This document shows positions 1-5,069 of a stretch of DNA of 5,069 bases, piece by piece; position 1 is the stretch's first letter, and each line of letters starts with the position of its first letter. The stretch is from Acholeplasmataceae bacterium (GTDB taxonomy: Bacteria; Bacillota_I; Bacilli_A; ML615J-28; CAG-698). Location of the stretch: NCBI GenBank assembly GCA_012839485.1, contig DUNF01000027.1, forward strand, positions 1-5,069. Direction: 5' to 3'. A program made the position numbers and the translations under genes. The notes below the pieces were generated by a model. The model saw only the letters and a program-made list of their open reading frames with translations. It had not been told where the DNA came from and ran no database searches.

Positions 1-333
1 AAAAAAGTAAAATATGACCAAATAATCATCGACAAGTTTGCATCAGAAAAGAATTATTATAGTTATTTAGAAGATCAAAAAGATATTCTTAAAGAAAAAG
101 TAAACTTTTTAGAAAAAGGTGAAAGCAAAGTTTTAAGTATAGCAGCTGCTTCTATTATTGCAAGGTACTTATTTAATAGACAAATAGATGATTTATCTAA
201 TTTAATTAACTATAAACTTCCTAAAGGGGCTGGAAGCATTGTAGATAAAGCGATAAATGAATTAAAACAAAGATACGGTAATAAAATCTTTGATAATATT
301 GGAAAAACACATTTCAAGAACTTAAAAAAATAA
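1..333 (+). CDS. rnhC: Ribonuclease HIII, C-terminal part (5' end outside window)
   Basis: Frame 1 is open from the first base to a TAA stop at 331-333 and gives 110 residues with no start needed, so the gene enters from the left. RNase HIII is a metal-dependent endonuclease that cuts the RNA strand of RNA/DNA hybrids, removing R-loops and primers in the cytoplasm. Visible family signatures are IIDKFAS near residue 8, whose Asp fits a catalytic acid of the fold; GESKVLSIAAASIIARY near residues 40-56; LPKGAG near residue 73; and a terminal THFKNLKK. The LPKGAG and HFKN blocks are typical of RNase HIII and separate it from RNase HII, which has an HKGYxTxxH-type block. The missing part should hold the TBP-like N-terminal domain and the DEGGxGD-type first catalytic motif. 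The gene converges on the rluD operon through a shared terminator. The family call is secure; whether the whole gene is intact cannot be judged here. Confidence 0.92.
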   Translation, partial: KKVKYDQIIIDKFASEKNYYSYLEDQKDILKEKVNFLEKGESKVLSIAAASIIARYLFNRQIDDLSNLINYKLPKGAGSIVDKAINELKQRYGNKIFDNIGKTHFKNLKK

Positions 334-355
334 GGCATTTTAAGCCTTATTTTTA
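324..355. terminator. Bidirectional intrinsic terminator between rnhC and rluD
   Basis: An inverted repeat pairs 326-336 with 344-354: eleven base pairs with a GGC/GCC core and an A/T-rich base, around the 7-base loop ATTTTAA. On the + strand the right arm runs into TATTTTTATTTG. On the minus strand the left arm gives seven consecutive T (330 down to 324). Each strand therefore reads as a GC-cored hairpin followed by a U tract, which suits two converging transcripts. The rnhC stop codon (331-333) lies inside one arm, and the rluD stop codon (353-355) overlaps the end of the other. This is seen directly in sequence; termination activity is inferred. Confidence 0.87.
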
Positions 356-1246
356 TTTGTGTTTATTAATGAATTCTTGAAAACGATCAGGAATTTCCGT
401 TTTAAATTCTAAGTATTTATTAGTTCTAGGATGATTAAAGCCTAAGATATAAGCGTGTAAATATTGTCCTTCATCAGTTTTCGCTTTGTTATACAAAGGA
501 TCTTCTAAAATAGGATAACCAATATATTCCATATGAACCCTAATTTGATGAGTTCTACCAGTAACTAAGCTAAACTCTACTAAACTATATCCACCAAATC
601 TTTCTAAAACAGTAAAATAAGTAATAGCTTCTTTTCCTCCTTCTAAAACTGCCATTTTAAGGCGATTATCTTTACTTCTGCCAATAGGAGCAGTAATCTT
701 CCCTAAATTGTGGTCAATTTCACCATTAACTATTCCTAAATACTTTCTAACAACTGTTTGACTAGCAAACTGTTCTGCTAGTTTATTATGAGCATAATCG
801 TTCTTGCAAGCAACTAAGAGTCCACTAGTATCCTTATCTAAACGATGAACAATTCCTGGTCTTAAAATGCCATTAATTCCTGATAAGTCTTTACAGTGAT
901 ATTTTAAAGCATTGACTAATGTTCCACTAGGATTACCAGCACCAGGATGAACTACTAAGCCTTTAGCTTTATTAATTACAATCACATCTGAATCTTCATA
1001 AACAATCTCTAAAGGAATATTTTCAGCTAGAACTTCATCTTCTTTTGCTTCTGGTACAGTTAATGCTATTTCATCAAGATAAGATAGTTTATAACTTGCT
1101 TTAACTAAGTCTTCATTTACATAACAATAATTATCTTTAATTAACTTTTGGATTTTACTGCGACTAAAATCAGGTAGCATTTTTACTAAATATAAATCAA
1201 TTCTTTCTTCTTCTTTTTCAAGATAAGTAAAACTATATTCAATCAT
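353..1246 (-). CDS. rluD: RluD-family 23S rRNA pseudouridine synthase with S4 domain (YlyB-like)
   Basis: This 297-aa protein should isomerise specific uridines in 23S rRNA to pseudouridine. An N-terminal S4 RNA-binding domain spans about residues 13-65 (FSRSKIQKLIKDNYCYVNE region). The catalytic domain follows, with the first strand motif at VVINKAKGLVVHPGAG (about 89-104). The family hallmark GIVHRLDKDTSGLLVA spans about 131-146, with Asp137 as the expected catalytic nucleophile. TGRTHQIRVH at about 229-238 is the third conserved block. Length is normal for the family. One position differs: the usual GDPLY/GDPVY turn reads LEDPLY (Glu248). The ATG overlaps the lspA stop as ATGA, and the nearest purine-rich site (GGAG, 1260-1263) is 13 bases away, so re-initiation after lspA is likely. 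The pair lspA then RluD-like gene is also found in Bacillus (lspA-ylyB). The exact rRNA position modified (E. coli RluD acts in helix 69) cannot be read from sequence. Confidence 0.93.
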   Translation of the reverse strand: MIEYSFTYLEKEEERIDLYLVKMLPDFSRSKIQKLIKDNYCYVNEDLVKASYKLSYLDEIALTVPEAKEDEVLAENIPLEIVYEDSDVIVINKAKGLVVHPGAGNPSGTLVNALKYHCKDLSGINGILRPGIVHRLDKDTSGLLVACKNDYAHNKLAEQFASQTVVRKYLGIVNGEIDHNLGKITAPIGRSKDNRLKMAVLEGGKEAITYFTVLERFGGYSLVEFSLVTGRTHQIRVHMEYIGYPILEDPLYNKAKTDEGQYLHAYILGFNHPRTNKYLEFKTEIPDRFQEFINKHK

Positions 1247-1716
1247 TCAAGTTTCACTTCTCCAAAGAGTAAAGATATAACCATTGTAGCTACCCCACAA
1301 ACAATACACATGTCAGCGAAATTGAATGTAGCAAAAGACTGCCAAAAGGCAAATTGGATAAAATCAACTACATAACCTCTAAAAATACGATCTATAAAGT
1401 TACCAACTGTTCCACTTATTATTAAGACTATGCCAACGCTATAAAAAGGATGTTCTTTAAAATTCAAATCCTTTGCAAGAAAGCCAAAGAAAGCTAAGGC
1501 TAGAACAGTTATAAGAATAAATAGCCATAACCTTCCTGAAAAAATTCCAAAGGCAGCACCAGAATTCTCTACATATTGAATATCGATGATTTTGGGAATT
1601 GCCTTTACAACTCCTGCTTCTTTAAAACGAGAAATTACCCATAATTTTAGTAATTGGTCAATTACAACTAAAGCAATTGTAATCGCTAGTCCAATAATAA
1701 TATCTTTATGTTTCAT
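1243..1716 (-). CDS. lspA: Lipoprotein signal peptidase (signal peptidase II)
   Basis: LspA is the integral-membrane aspartyl protease that removes the signal peptide of prolipoproteins after diacylglyceryl transfer to the lipobox cysteine. The 157-aa length is typical. Four hydrophobic segments are seen at about 7-27, 62-82, 91-109 and 131-151. Conserved blocks are IDQLLK (Asp20, Lys24), VENSGAAFGIF (about 49-59), GNFIDRIFRGYVVDF (about 105-119) and FNFAD (131-135). Asp118 in VVDF and Asp135 in FNFAD are the expected catalytic pair. The usual GG before GN reads SGTVGN, a mild variation. The ATG at 1714-1716 follows a perfect AGGAGG by 5 bases. The stop TGA overlaps the rluD start by 4 bases. 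TGA as the stop here argues for the standard code. No lipoprotein substrate is encoded in the window. Identification is firm. Confidence 0.96.
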   Translation of the reverse strand: MKHKDIIIGLAITIALVVIDQLLKLWVISRFKEAGVVKAIPKIIDIQYVENSGAAFGIFSGRLWLFILITVLALAFFGFLAKDLNFKEHPFYSVGIVLIISGTVGNFIDRIFRGYVVDFIQFAFWQSFATFNFADMCIVCGVATMVISLLFGEVKLE

Positions 1717-1717
1717 T

Positions 1718-2167
1718 TTATCCTCCTAAAAACTTTAATCCGAAAAATGCTAGTAAAAGTAATACAAAGATCGCAAATCCTGGATTTAAAAATTGGTAGA
1801 CAAAAATTGCCATATCATCAATTTCTTGCAAGTTAGTCATATCAGGATTATAACTTTTCACAATCCTAAGTGTAAAGAAGTTAGAAATACCATTAACTAA
1901 CATGATTAAAATCCAAACTATTACTAAAAATAAACGAAAAGCATTAGCATTATACTTAAAAACATTTAAAACTTGATACATTACTAAGCCTAGTGGTAAA
2001 ACGATAATAATACCAATTAAAAAGCCAAAGATAAAACTTATGATGTTTGTACTTTTACGAAAACGCATCTTCGTAAACTTTTTAAACTCATATTTACCTT
2101 TTTTCCAAAGTCCATCGGGAACTGCTTTTTCTAGCTTTTCTACATTCTTATTATAATTATTATCCAT
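1718..2167 (-). CDS. Uncharacterised three-helix membrane protein
   Basis: I do not recognise this 149-aa protein. A basic, soluble N-terminus of about 40 residues (KKGKYEFKKFTKMRFRKS near 22-39) precedes three hydrophobic segments at about 41-65, 78-100 and 128-147. The loop between segments 2 and 3 (about 101-127) is polar and fairly acidic (NPDMTNLQEIDD). By the positive-inside rule the N-terminus should be cytoplasmic and the C-terminus outside. There are no cysteines, signal peptide or catalytic motif. Its ATG shares one base with the stop of the protease gene (TAATG), so translation is probably coupled to the protease. Its last two glycine codons make the lspA ribosome binding site. Clean frame, dense packing and a good site upstream support a real gene. 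A helper, substrate or regulator of the membrane protease is possible, but only position suggests it. Confidence 0.85.
   Translation of the reverse strand: MDNNYNKNVEKLEKAVPDGLWKKGKYEFKKFTKMRFRKSTNIISFIFGFLIGIIIVLPLGLVMYQVLNVFKYNANAFRLFLVIVWILIMLVNGISNFFTLRIVKSYNPDMTNLQEIDDMAIFVYQFLNPGFAIFVLLLLAFFGLKFLGG
1722..1727 (-). promoter_or_regulatory. Strong Shine-Dalgarno AGGAGG for lspA, inside the upstream gene's last codons
   Basis: On the minus strand the sequence reads AGGAGG-ATAAA-ATG, a full consensus site 5 bases before the lspA ATG. The same bases form the end of the upstream membrane-protein gene, whose last codons are GGA GGA TAA (Gly-Gly-stop). It is the strongest ribosome binding site in the window and fixes the lspA start. 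Confidence 0.9.
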
Positions 2168-3276
2168 TATTCTTCACCTGCTTCAAAATATTCTAAAATA
2201 TCTGAAAAAGTCTCTACAGCTACTAAATCAAATCCTACTTTACCTTCATAAATCTTATCATATTCAGCTTTAGCTTCATCATAATTAGCTTTAGGAACGA
2301 AAAAAACATCAAAATCACCATCACTAGCAGTAATTATCTTCTGTCTTATTCCCCCTATTTTATGAATATTACCATGCATATCAATCGTCCCTGTACCAAC
2401 AACATTTAAGCCTAAAGTAATACTTTGATAATGTAATGCATCATAAATAGCTAGAGCCTTCATTGCACCACCACTTGAACCAATTGAACTAGCTTGAGAG
2501 ATTAAAACAAGTGGTTCTAATCTATAAAGGCGAATATAGTCTTCCAAATAGTAAGGTAAATACCTTTGATCATCTTTAGCAACTGGCATATCAGTAACTT
2601 CAAAACTAGTTTCATTTTCTTTATTATAGTTTCTAATTACTGTTACTTTATAATTATCGTTAGTTTTTAAATGAAGTCTAATTTTCTCCAAAAACTGCTC
2701 AAATGAGGTGATTAACTCGCCATTTAAATGAGTAATTATATCATCTGTTTTGATAGCACCGGTATATTCTTTTCTTAATGCGGAAACTAATAATCCTTTA
2801 TATTCTGCATCCAGCACTTTTTCTGGTGGAAGGTATGGATTATAGTGAGTCTTAAATTGATTAGGATTTTTTTCTTTAAAGGTATTAAAAGCAACATAAA
2901 TTGCATTAATATTACTTATGCTATGGCTTATAGTACCAAAGCGATTAAATTCCTTATCACTCATATCCGTCTTAGGATCATAAGGTTCTAAATCCGATTT
3001 AGGATCTATCTTTACTAGCCAAGACTCAAGAATCGTTAATTTCCTTTTACCATAAACTCCTAAAGTATAAACATTCCCACGGTTATTCCCATTAACTACA
3101 TAAACATCATTAGTTGTTTTTGTGTATACTCCAGGTGTTGTCATTTCATAGTTTAATGGTACTAAAGTAATAACCATTATAAATATCCATAGTAGAATTA
3201 AAAGAACAAAACTAATTTTAAAGGAAAGTTTGCGTTCTTTGAATGAAGAAAAAAAGTTTTTGAAATAACTAATCAT
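2167..3276 (-). CDS. Membrane-anchored PDZ-Lon protease, DdcP/YlbL family
   Basis: The 369-aa protein begins with a basic N-terminus and one transmembrane helix (about 19-41). This is followed by YEMTTPGVYTKT, like the PTPYYVTRPG stretch I recall from Bacillus YlbL. An extracellular middle region follows, then a PDZ domain at about 158-230 (GLLVSALRKEYTGAIKTDDI, then HLNGELITSFEQF), and a C-terminal Lon (S16) proteolytic domain from about 255. Lon marks are IGSSGGAMKALAIYDAL with Ser268 as the expected nucleophile, GTGTIDMHGNIHKIGGIRQK with Lys313 completing the Ser-Lys dyad 45 residues later, and FFVPKANYDEA. No ATPase domain is present. In Bacillus subtilis DdcP (formerly YlbL) takes part in recovery from the DNA-damage division checkpoint by removing YneA; carrying that role over is inference. 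The usual GPSAG nucleophile loop reads GSSGG here. The ATG has AGGA 7 bases upstream (3284-3287) and overlaps the deaminase stop by 4 bases. In Bacillus the gene sits elsewhere, so this neighbourhood differs. Confidence 0.9.
   Translation of the reverse strand: MISYFKNFFSSFKERKLSFKISFVLLILLWIFIMVITLVPLNYEMTTPGVYTKTTNDVYVVNGNNRGNVYTLGVYGKRKLTILESWLVKIDPKSDLEPYDPKTDMSDKEFNRFGTISHSISNINAIYVAFNTFKEKNPNQFKTHYNPYLPPEKVLDAEYKGLLVSALRKEYTGAIKTDDIITHLNGELITSFEQFLEKIRLHLKTNDNYKVTVIRNYNKENETSFEVTDMPVAKDDQRYLPYYLEDYIRLYRLEPLVLISQASSIGSSGGAMKALAIYDALHYQSITLGLNVVGTGTIDMHGNIHKIGGIRQKIITASDGDFDVFFVPKANYDEAKAEYDKIYEGKVGFDLVAVETFSDILEYFEAGEE
2174..2179 (-). promoter_or_regulatory. Shine-Dalgarno AGGTGA for the three-helix membrane protein
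   Basis: The minus strand reads AGGTGA-AGAATA-ATG, a near-consensus site 6 bases before the start at 2165-2167. It lies within the codons for the final Ala-Gly-Glu-Glu of the upstream protease. It supports the ATG chosen and the coupled, 1-base overlapping junction. Confidence 0.78.
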
Positions 3277-3743
3277 TTCTCAATCCTAACCTTAAAAGGT
3301 TTCATTTTACGATATTTAACTTTAGCACTATCTAACATCTTTTTAGCTGCTAAATCAGTATTTGTACTAGCATATTTATCATCTAAATAAACAATTTCTT
3401 TAATTCCTGCTTGAATTATTAGTTTAGTGCATTCATTACAAGGAAATAAAGTAACATATAAAGTACAATTATCTAACTTTTCTGTGCTATTTAAAATTGC
3501 ATTAGGCTCAGCATGAACAACATAAGGATATTTTGTGTCTAAAAAGTCTCCTTGATTTACCCATGGAAATTCATCATCATTGCAGCCAAAAGGAAGGCCA
3601 TTATAGCCTATACCAATAATTCTTTTTTTAGGGTTAACGATGCATGCTCCAACTTGGGTATTAGGATCTTTACTTCTCATACTTGAAAGTAAAGCAACTC
3701 CCATAAAGTATTCATCCCAAGAAATATAATCATTTCTCTTCAT
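3273..3743 (-). CDS. dCMP deaminase, DCTD-like form
   Basis: The enzyme converts dCMP to dUMP, feeding thymidylate synthesis, and uses zinc. From the ATG at 3741-3743 the protein has 156 residues. It shows SWDEYFMGVALLSSMRSKDP and QVGACIVN near the N-terminus, then GIGYNGLPFGCNDD. The zinc/catalytic pair follows: HAEPNAI (His77, Glu79) and PCNEC (Cys102, Cys105), then IIQAGIKEIVYLDDKYA. Spacing and wording follow human DCTD from memory (EYFM, RSKDPN, GIGYNG, LDTKYPYV, LFPCNEC, KLIIQAGIKE) more closely than Bacillus ComEB, which carries extra Cys/His residues just before HAE. The HAEPN proline is unusual, where human DCTD has leucine. A start three codons earlier is possible (GTG, 3750-3752), but that GTG lies inside the AGGTGA site that serves the ATG, so I prefer the ATG. 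The gene overlaps the upstream reading frame by 14 bases and the protease start by 4. No thymidylate synthase or competence genes are in view. Confidence 0.93.
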   Translation of the reverse strand: MKRNDYISWDEYFMGVALLSSMRSKDPNTQVGACIVNPKKRIIGIGYNGLPFGCNDDEFPWVNQGDFLDTKYPYVVHAEPNAILNSTEKLDNCTLYVTLFPCNECTKLIIQAGIKEIVYLDDKYASTNTDLAAKKMLDSAKVKYRKMKPFKVRIEK

Positions 3744-3987
3744 CTTCTTCACCTACAAACAATCCTTTTTCTTCACATTCTTTAAGGCTGGCTTTTATTT
3801 CAGCCTTTTTCTTTTCTAATTCTTCAGTTTTTAAAATACAAGTTTTTGATTGACAGTTGCCACACCTTTCAGACATTTTAACACCTTCAGGAGCTTTAAC
3901 TAATTTATTTAGAATAGTTACAATTATAAATAAAACTACTACTCCCCCAATAATCAACCATTGCACAAGTGTTGAAGAAAGAAACAT
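3730..3987 (-). CDS. Small single-pass membrane protein with a cysteine cluster
   Basis: This 85-aa protein has one N-terminal hydrophobic helix (about 8-28, WLIIGGVVVLFIIVTILNKL) and a short basic linker. A cysteine cluster CGNCQSKTC follows (Cys42, Cys45, Cys50), then a charged, probably helical tail rich in Lys and Glu (about 54-85) with a fourth cysteine at 71. The layout, a helix directly followed by a CxxC-x4-C group, resembles small FeoB-associated cysteine-rich membrane proteins, but no feoA or feoB is nearby and the match is by layout only. The cluster could bind zinc or an iron-sulphur centre, or form disulphides. Lysines after the helix (K28, K31, K37) suggest that the cysteines face the cytoplasm. 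The ATG is preceded by AGGTGA (3992-3997) with a short 4-base gap, and that site overlaps the aspS stop. Its acidic end (GEEDEEK) encodes the deaminase ribosome binding site. Function unknown. Confidence 0.8.
   Translation of the reverse strand: MFLSSTLVQWLIIGGVVVLFIIVTILNKLVKAPEGVKMSERCGNCQSKTCILKTEELEKKKAEIKASLKECEEKGLFVGEEDEEK
3749..3754 (-). promoter_or_regulatory. Shine-Dalgarno AGGTGA that decides the dCMP deaminase start
   Basis: The minus strand reads AGGTGA-AGAAG-ATG, a near-consensus site 5 bases before the ATG at 3741-3743. The competing in-frame GTG (3750-3752) is part of this very site. GTG would have to rely on an AAGGA about 10 bases further up. The deaminase therefore most likely starts at the ATG. 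Confidence 0.75.
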
Positions 3988-3995
3988 AATATCAC

Positions 3996-5069
3996 CTACT
4001 TCACAATTTTAATTTTCAATTCATCTAATTGCTTTTGACTTACTTCTCCAGGTGCACCACTCATCAAGTCCATTGCACTAGCAGTTTTTGGAAAAGCAAT
4101 AACTTCACGAAGTGATGCCGATTTAGTAAGAATCATTACTAATCGATCAATTCCTAAAGCAATTCCTCCATGAGGAGGTGTTCCATATTTTAAAGCTTCT
4201 ATAAAGAAACCAAACTTTTCTTCAATTTCTTTTTCATTTAAGCCGATAGCTTGGAACATATCACTTTGAATCTTTTCATCAAAGATTCTAATTGAACCAC
4301 TACCAAGTTCATAACCATTTAAAACAACATCATAACACATTGAATAACAATTTTCTGGTTCAGTTAATAGTTTATCTTCCCATTCTTTTTTTGGACTAGT
4401 AAATGGGTGATGAGCTGCAACTAACCTATTCTCTTCTTCATTATATTCGAAAGAAGGCCAATCTGTAACCCATAAAAAACTATAAGCATTTTCATCAATT
4501 AAACCTAAATCTTTTCCAAAAAAGTTTCTTAAATAAGATAGTGATGCATTTACAATACTATCTTTACCAGAAACGATTAAAATCATATCGTTTTCTTTGA
4601 TTTTTAGTTTCTTAGCAAGTTTTTCAATATATTCTTCAGTTAAATATTTCTTAATCGAACCAGCAAATTCACTATTTTGATATTTTAGCCACATTAGACC
4701 AGGCGCTTTATAAGTTGATTTAATCTTTTCTGTTAAGTTGTCTAAATCTTTTCTTGAATATTTATCTGCCGCATTCTTAACATTAATTGATTTAATAATA
4801 CCTTTGTCTTCAATAACTTTATTAAAGATTTCAAAATCAATTAATTTAGCTAAACTAGTAATATCAAAAAGTCTTAAATCAAAGCGTAAATCTGGTTTAT
4901 CAGTACCATATAAATCTATTGATTCTTCAAATTTTAATCGCTTAAAAGGAATCTTAATATCAACACCCATAGCATTTTTCATCATACTTTTAAGCATGCG
5001 TTCAGTTGTAGCATAAACATCTTCTTCCCCAACAAAACTCATCTCAACGTCTATTTGGGTAAATTCCAT
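3996..5069 (-). CDS. aspS: Aspartyl-tRNA synthetase, bacterial type, C-terminal 357 residues (5' end outside window)
   Basis: AspRS charges tRNA-Asp with aspartate in the cytoplasm. The visible part opens with MEFTQIDVEMSF, which in the family lies just after class II motif 2 (usually PEFTQIDxE). The terminal Met is therefore an internal residue, not the start, and roughly 230 residues are missing: the OB-fold anticodon-binding domain, motif 1 and most of motif 2. Window-relative landmarks are YGTDKPDLRFD (54-64), the bacterial GAD insertion (about 80-190), WVTDWPSFEY (200-209), HHPFTSP (220-226), NGYELGSGSIRI (251-262) and motif 3, GGIALGIDRLVMIL (301-314), whose Arg309 binds ATP. The GAD insertion marks the bacterial rather than archaeal type. 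Whether it also charges tRNA-Asn cannot be judged, because the anticodon domain is absent. The stop is TAG at 3996-3998, and its AG belongs to the next gene's ribosome binding site. It is the most upstream operon gene seen. Confidence 0.95.
   Translation of the reverse strand: MEFTQIDVEMSFVGEEDVYATTERMLKSMMKNAMGVDIKIPFKRLKFEESIDLYGTDKPDLRFDLRLFDITSLAKLIDFEIFNKVIEDKGIIKSINVKNAADKYSRKDLDNLTEKIKSTYKAPGLMWLKYQNSEFAGSIKKYLTEEYIEKLAKKLKIKENDMILIVSGKDSIVNASLSYLRNFFGKDLGLIDENAYSFLWVTDWPSFEYNEEENRLVAAHHPFTSPKKEWEDKLLTEPENCYSMCYDVVLNGYELGSGSIRIFDEKIQSDMFQAIGLNEKEIEEKFGFFIEALKYGTPPHGGIALGIDRLVMILTKSASLREVIAFPKTASAMDLMSGAPGEVSQKQLDELKIKIVK

Larger units (their letters stand above)
353..5069 (-). other. 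Seven-gene minus-strand operon (aspS to rluD)
   Basis: Seven genes follow each other on the minus strand with junctions, in transcription order, of +8, -14 (with the ATG start chosen here for the deaminase), -4, -1, +1 and -4 bases. No internal terminator on the minus strand and no space for a promoter between genes is seen, and the only terminator lies after rluD. This indicates a single transcription unit entering from beyond the right edge. A promoter inside a coding region cannot be excluded, because the AT-rich sequence makes -10-like motifs uninformative. Confidence 0.85.

Noticed and set aside
3784..3816. Hairpin AAGGCTG/CAGCCTT (7 bp, 10-base loop) followed by a T-rich run on the + strand, resembling a terminator
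   Set aside because: It sits inside the cysteine-cluster gene where Lys/Ala codons (AAG, AAA, GCT, GCC) create it. The T run is on the antisense strand, the loop is large, and no + strand transcript is known to need it. Chance is the simplest reading.
3730..3987. Calling the small cysteine protein an FeoB-associated protein
   Set aside because: Only the general layout matches. There is no feoA/feoB nearby and the long charged tail with a fourth cysteine is not part of the pattern I know, so the function is left open.
4738..5016. A 92-codon open frame on the + strand with a hydrophobic product
   Set aside because: It lies wholly antisense to the well-conserved aspS coding region, has no family resemblance, and is explained as a mirror of the minus-strand codons.
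5067..5069. ATG at the right edge as the start of aspS
   Set aside because: The sequence after it (EFTQIDVE) is an internal AspRS block just past class II motif 2, so the gene continues beyond the window.
1..5069. A defence system, CRISPR array, insertion sequence, riboswitch or T-box leader
   Set aside because: Both strands are filled by recognisable or well-packed coding regions. There are no direct repeat arrays, terminal inverted repeats or leader-sized gaps in the window; an aspS leader would lie outside it.

Overview
The window is a compact stretch of ordinary chromosome from a very AT-rich, low-GC Gram-positive bacterium. An RNase HIII gene, the rnhC type typical of Firmicutes and Mollicutes, sits beside an lspA-rluD pair matching the lspA-ylyB order of Bacillus. 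The PDZ-Lon protease is also of the Bacillus YlbL/DdcP type. TGA ends three of the genes and every tryptophan I checked is TGG, so the standard bacterial code applies, not the Mycoplasma/Spiroplasma code. An Acholeplasma-like, Erysipelotrichia-like or uncultured gut 'Mollicutes-type' Bacilli member is my best guess, by inference only.

Layout: the left edge (1-333, + strand) is the C-terminal part of rnhC. It converges on a seven-gene minus-strand operon across a 19-base gap that is almost entirely a bidirectional terminator hairpin. In transcription order (right to left) the operon is: aspS (5' end outside the window); an 85-aa single-pass membrane protein with a cysteine cluster; a dCMP deaminase that resembles the eukaryotic/T4-phage DCTD form more than Bacillus ComEB; a membrane-anchored PDZ-Lon protease (DdcP/YlbL family); an unrecognised three-helix membrane protein; lspA (signal peptidase II); and an RluD-family pseudouridine synthase. 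No gap in the operon exceeds 8 bases and four of the six junctions overlap, so the genes are almost certainly co-transcribed and partly translationally coupled. The operon promoter lies beyond the right edge.

The genes cover translation (aspS, rluD), nucleotide supply (dCMP to dUMP for dTTP), membrane protein quality control or checkpoint proteolysis, and lipoprotein maturation. I see no mobile element, CRISPR array, RNA gene or defence system. No intergenic stretch exceeds 20 bases. The points most worth a second look are the DCTD-like deaminase and its mis-callable start, the cysteine-cluster membrane protein, the protease with its overlapping membrane partner, and the way ribosome binding sites are written into the last codons of upstream genes.
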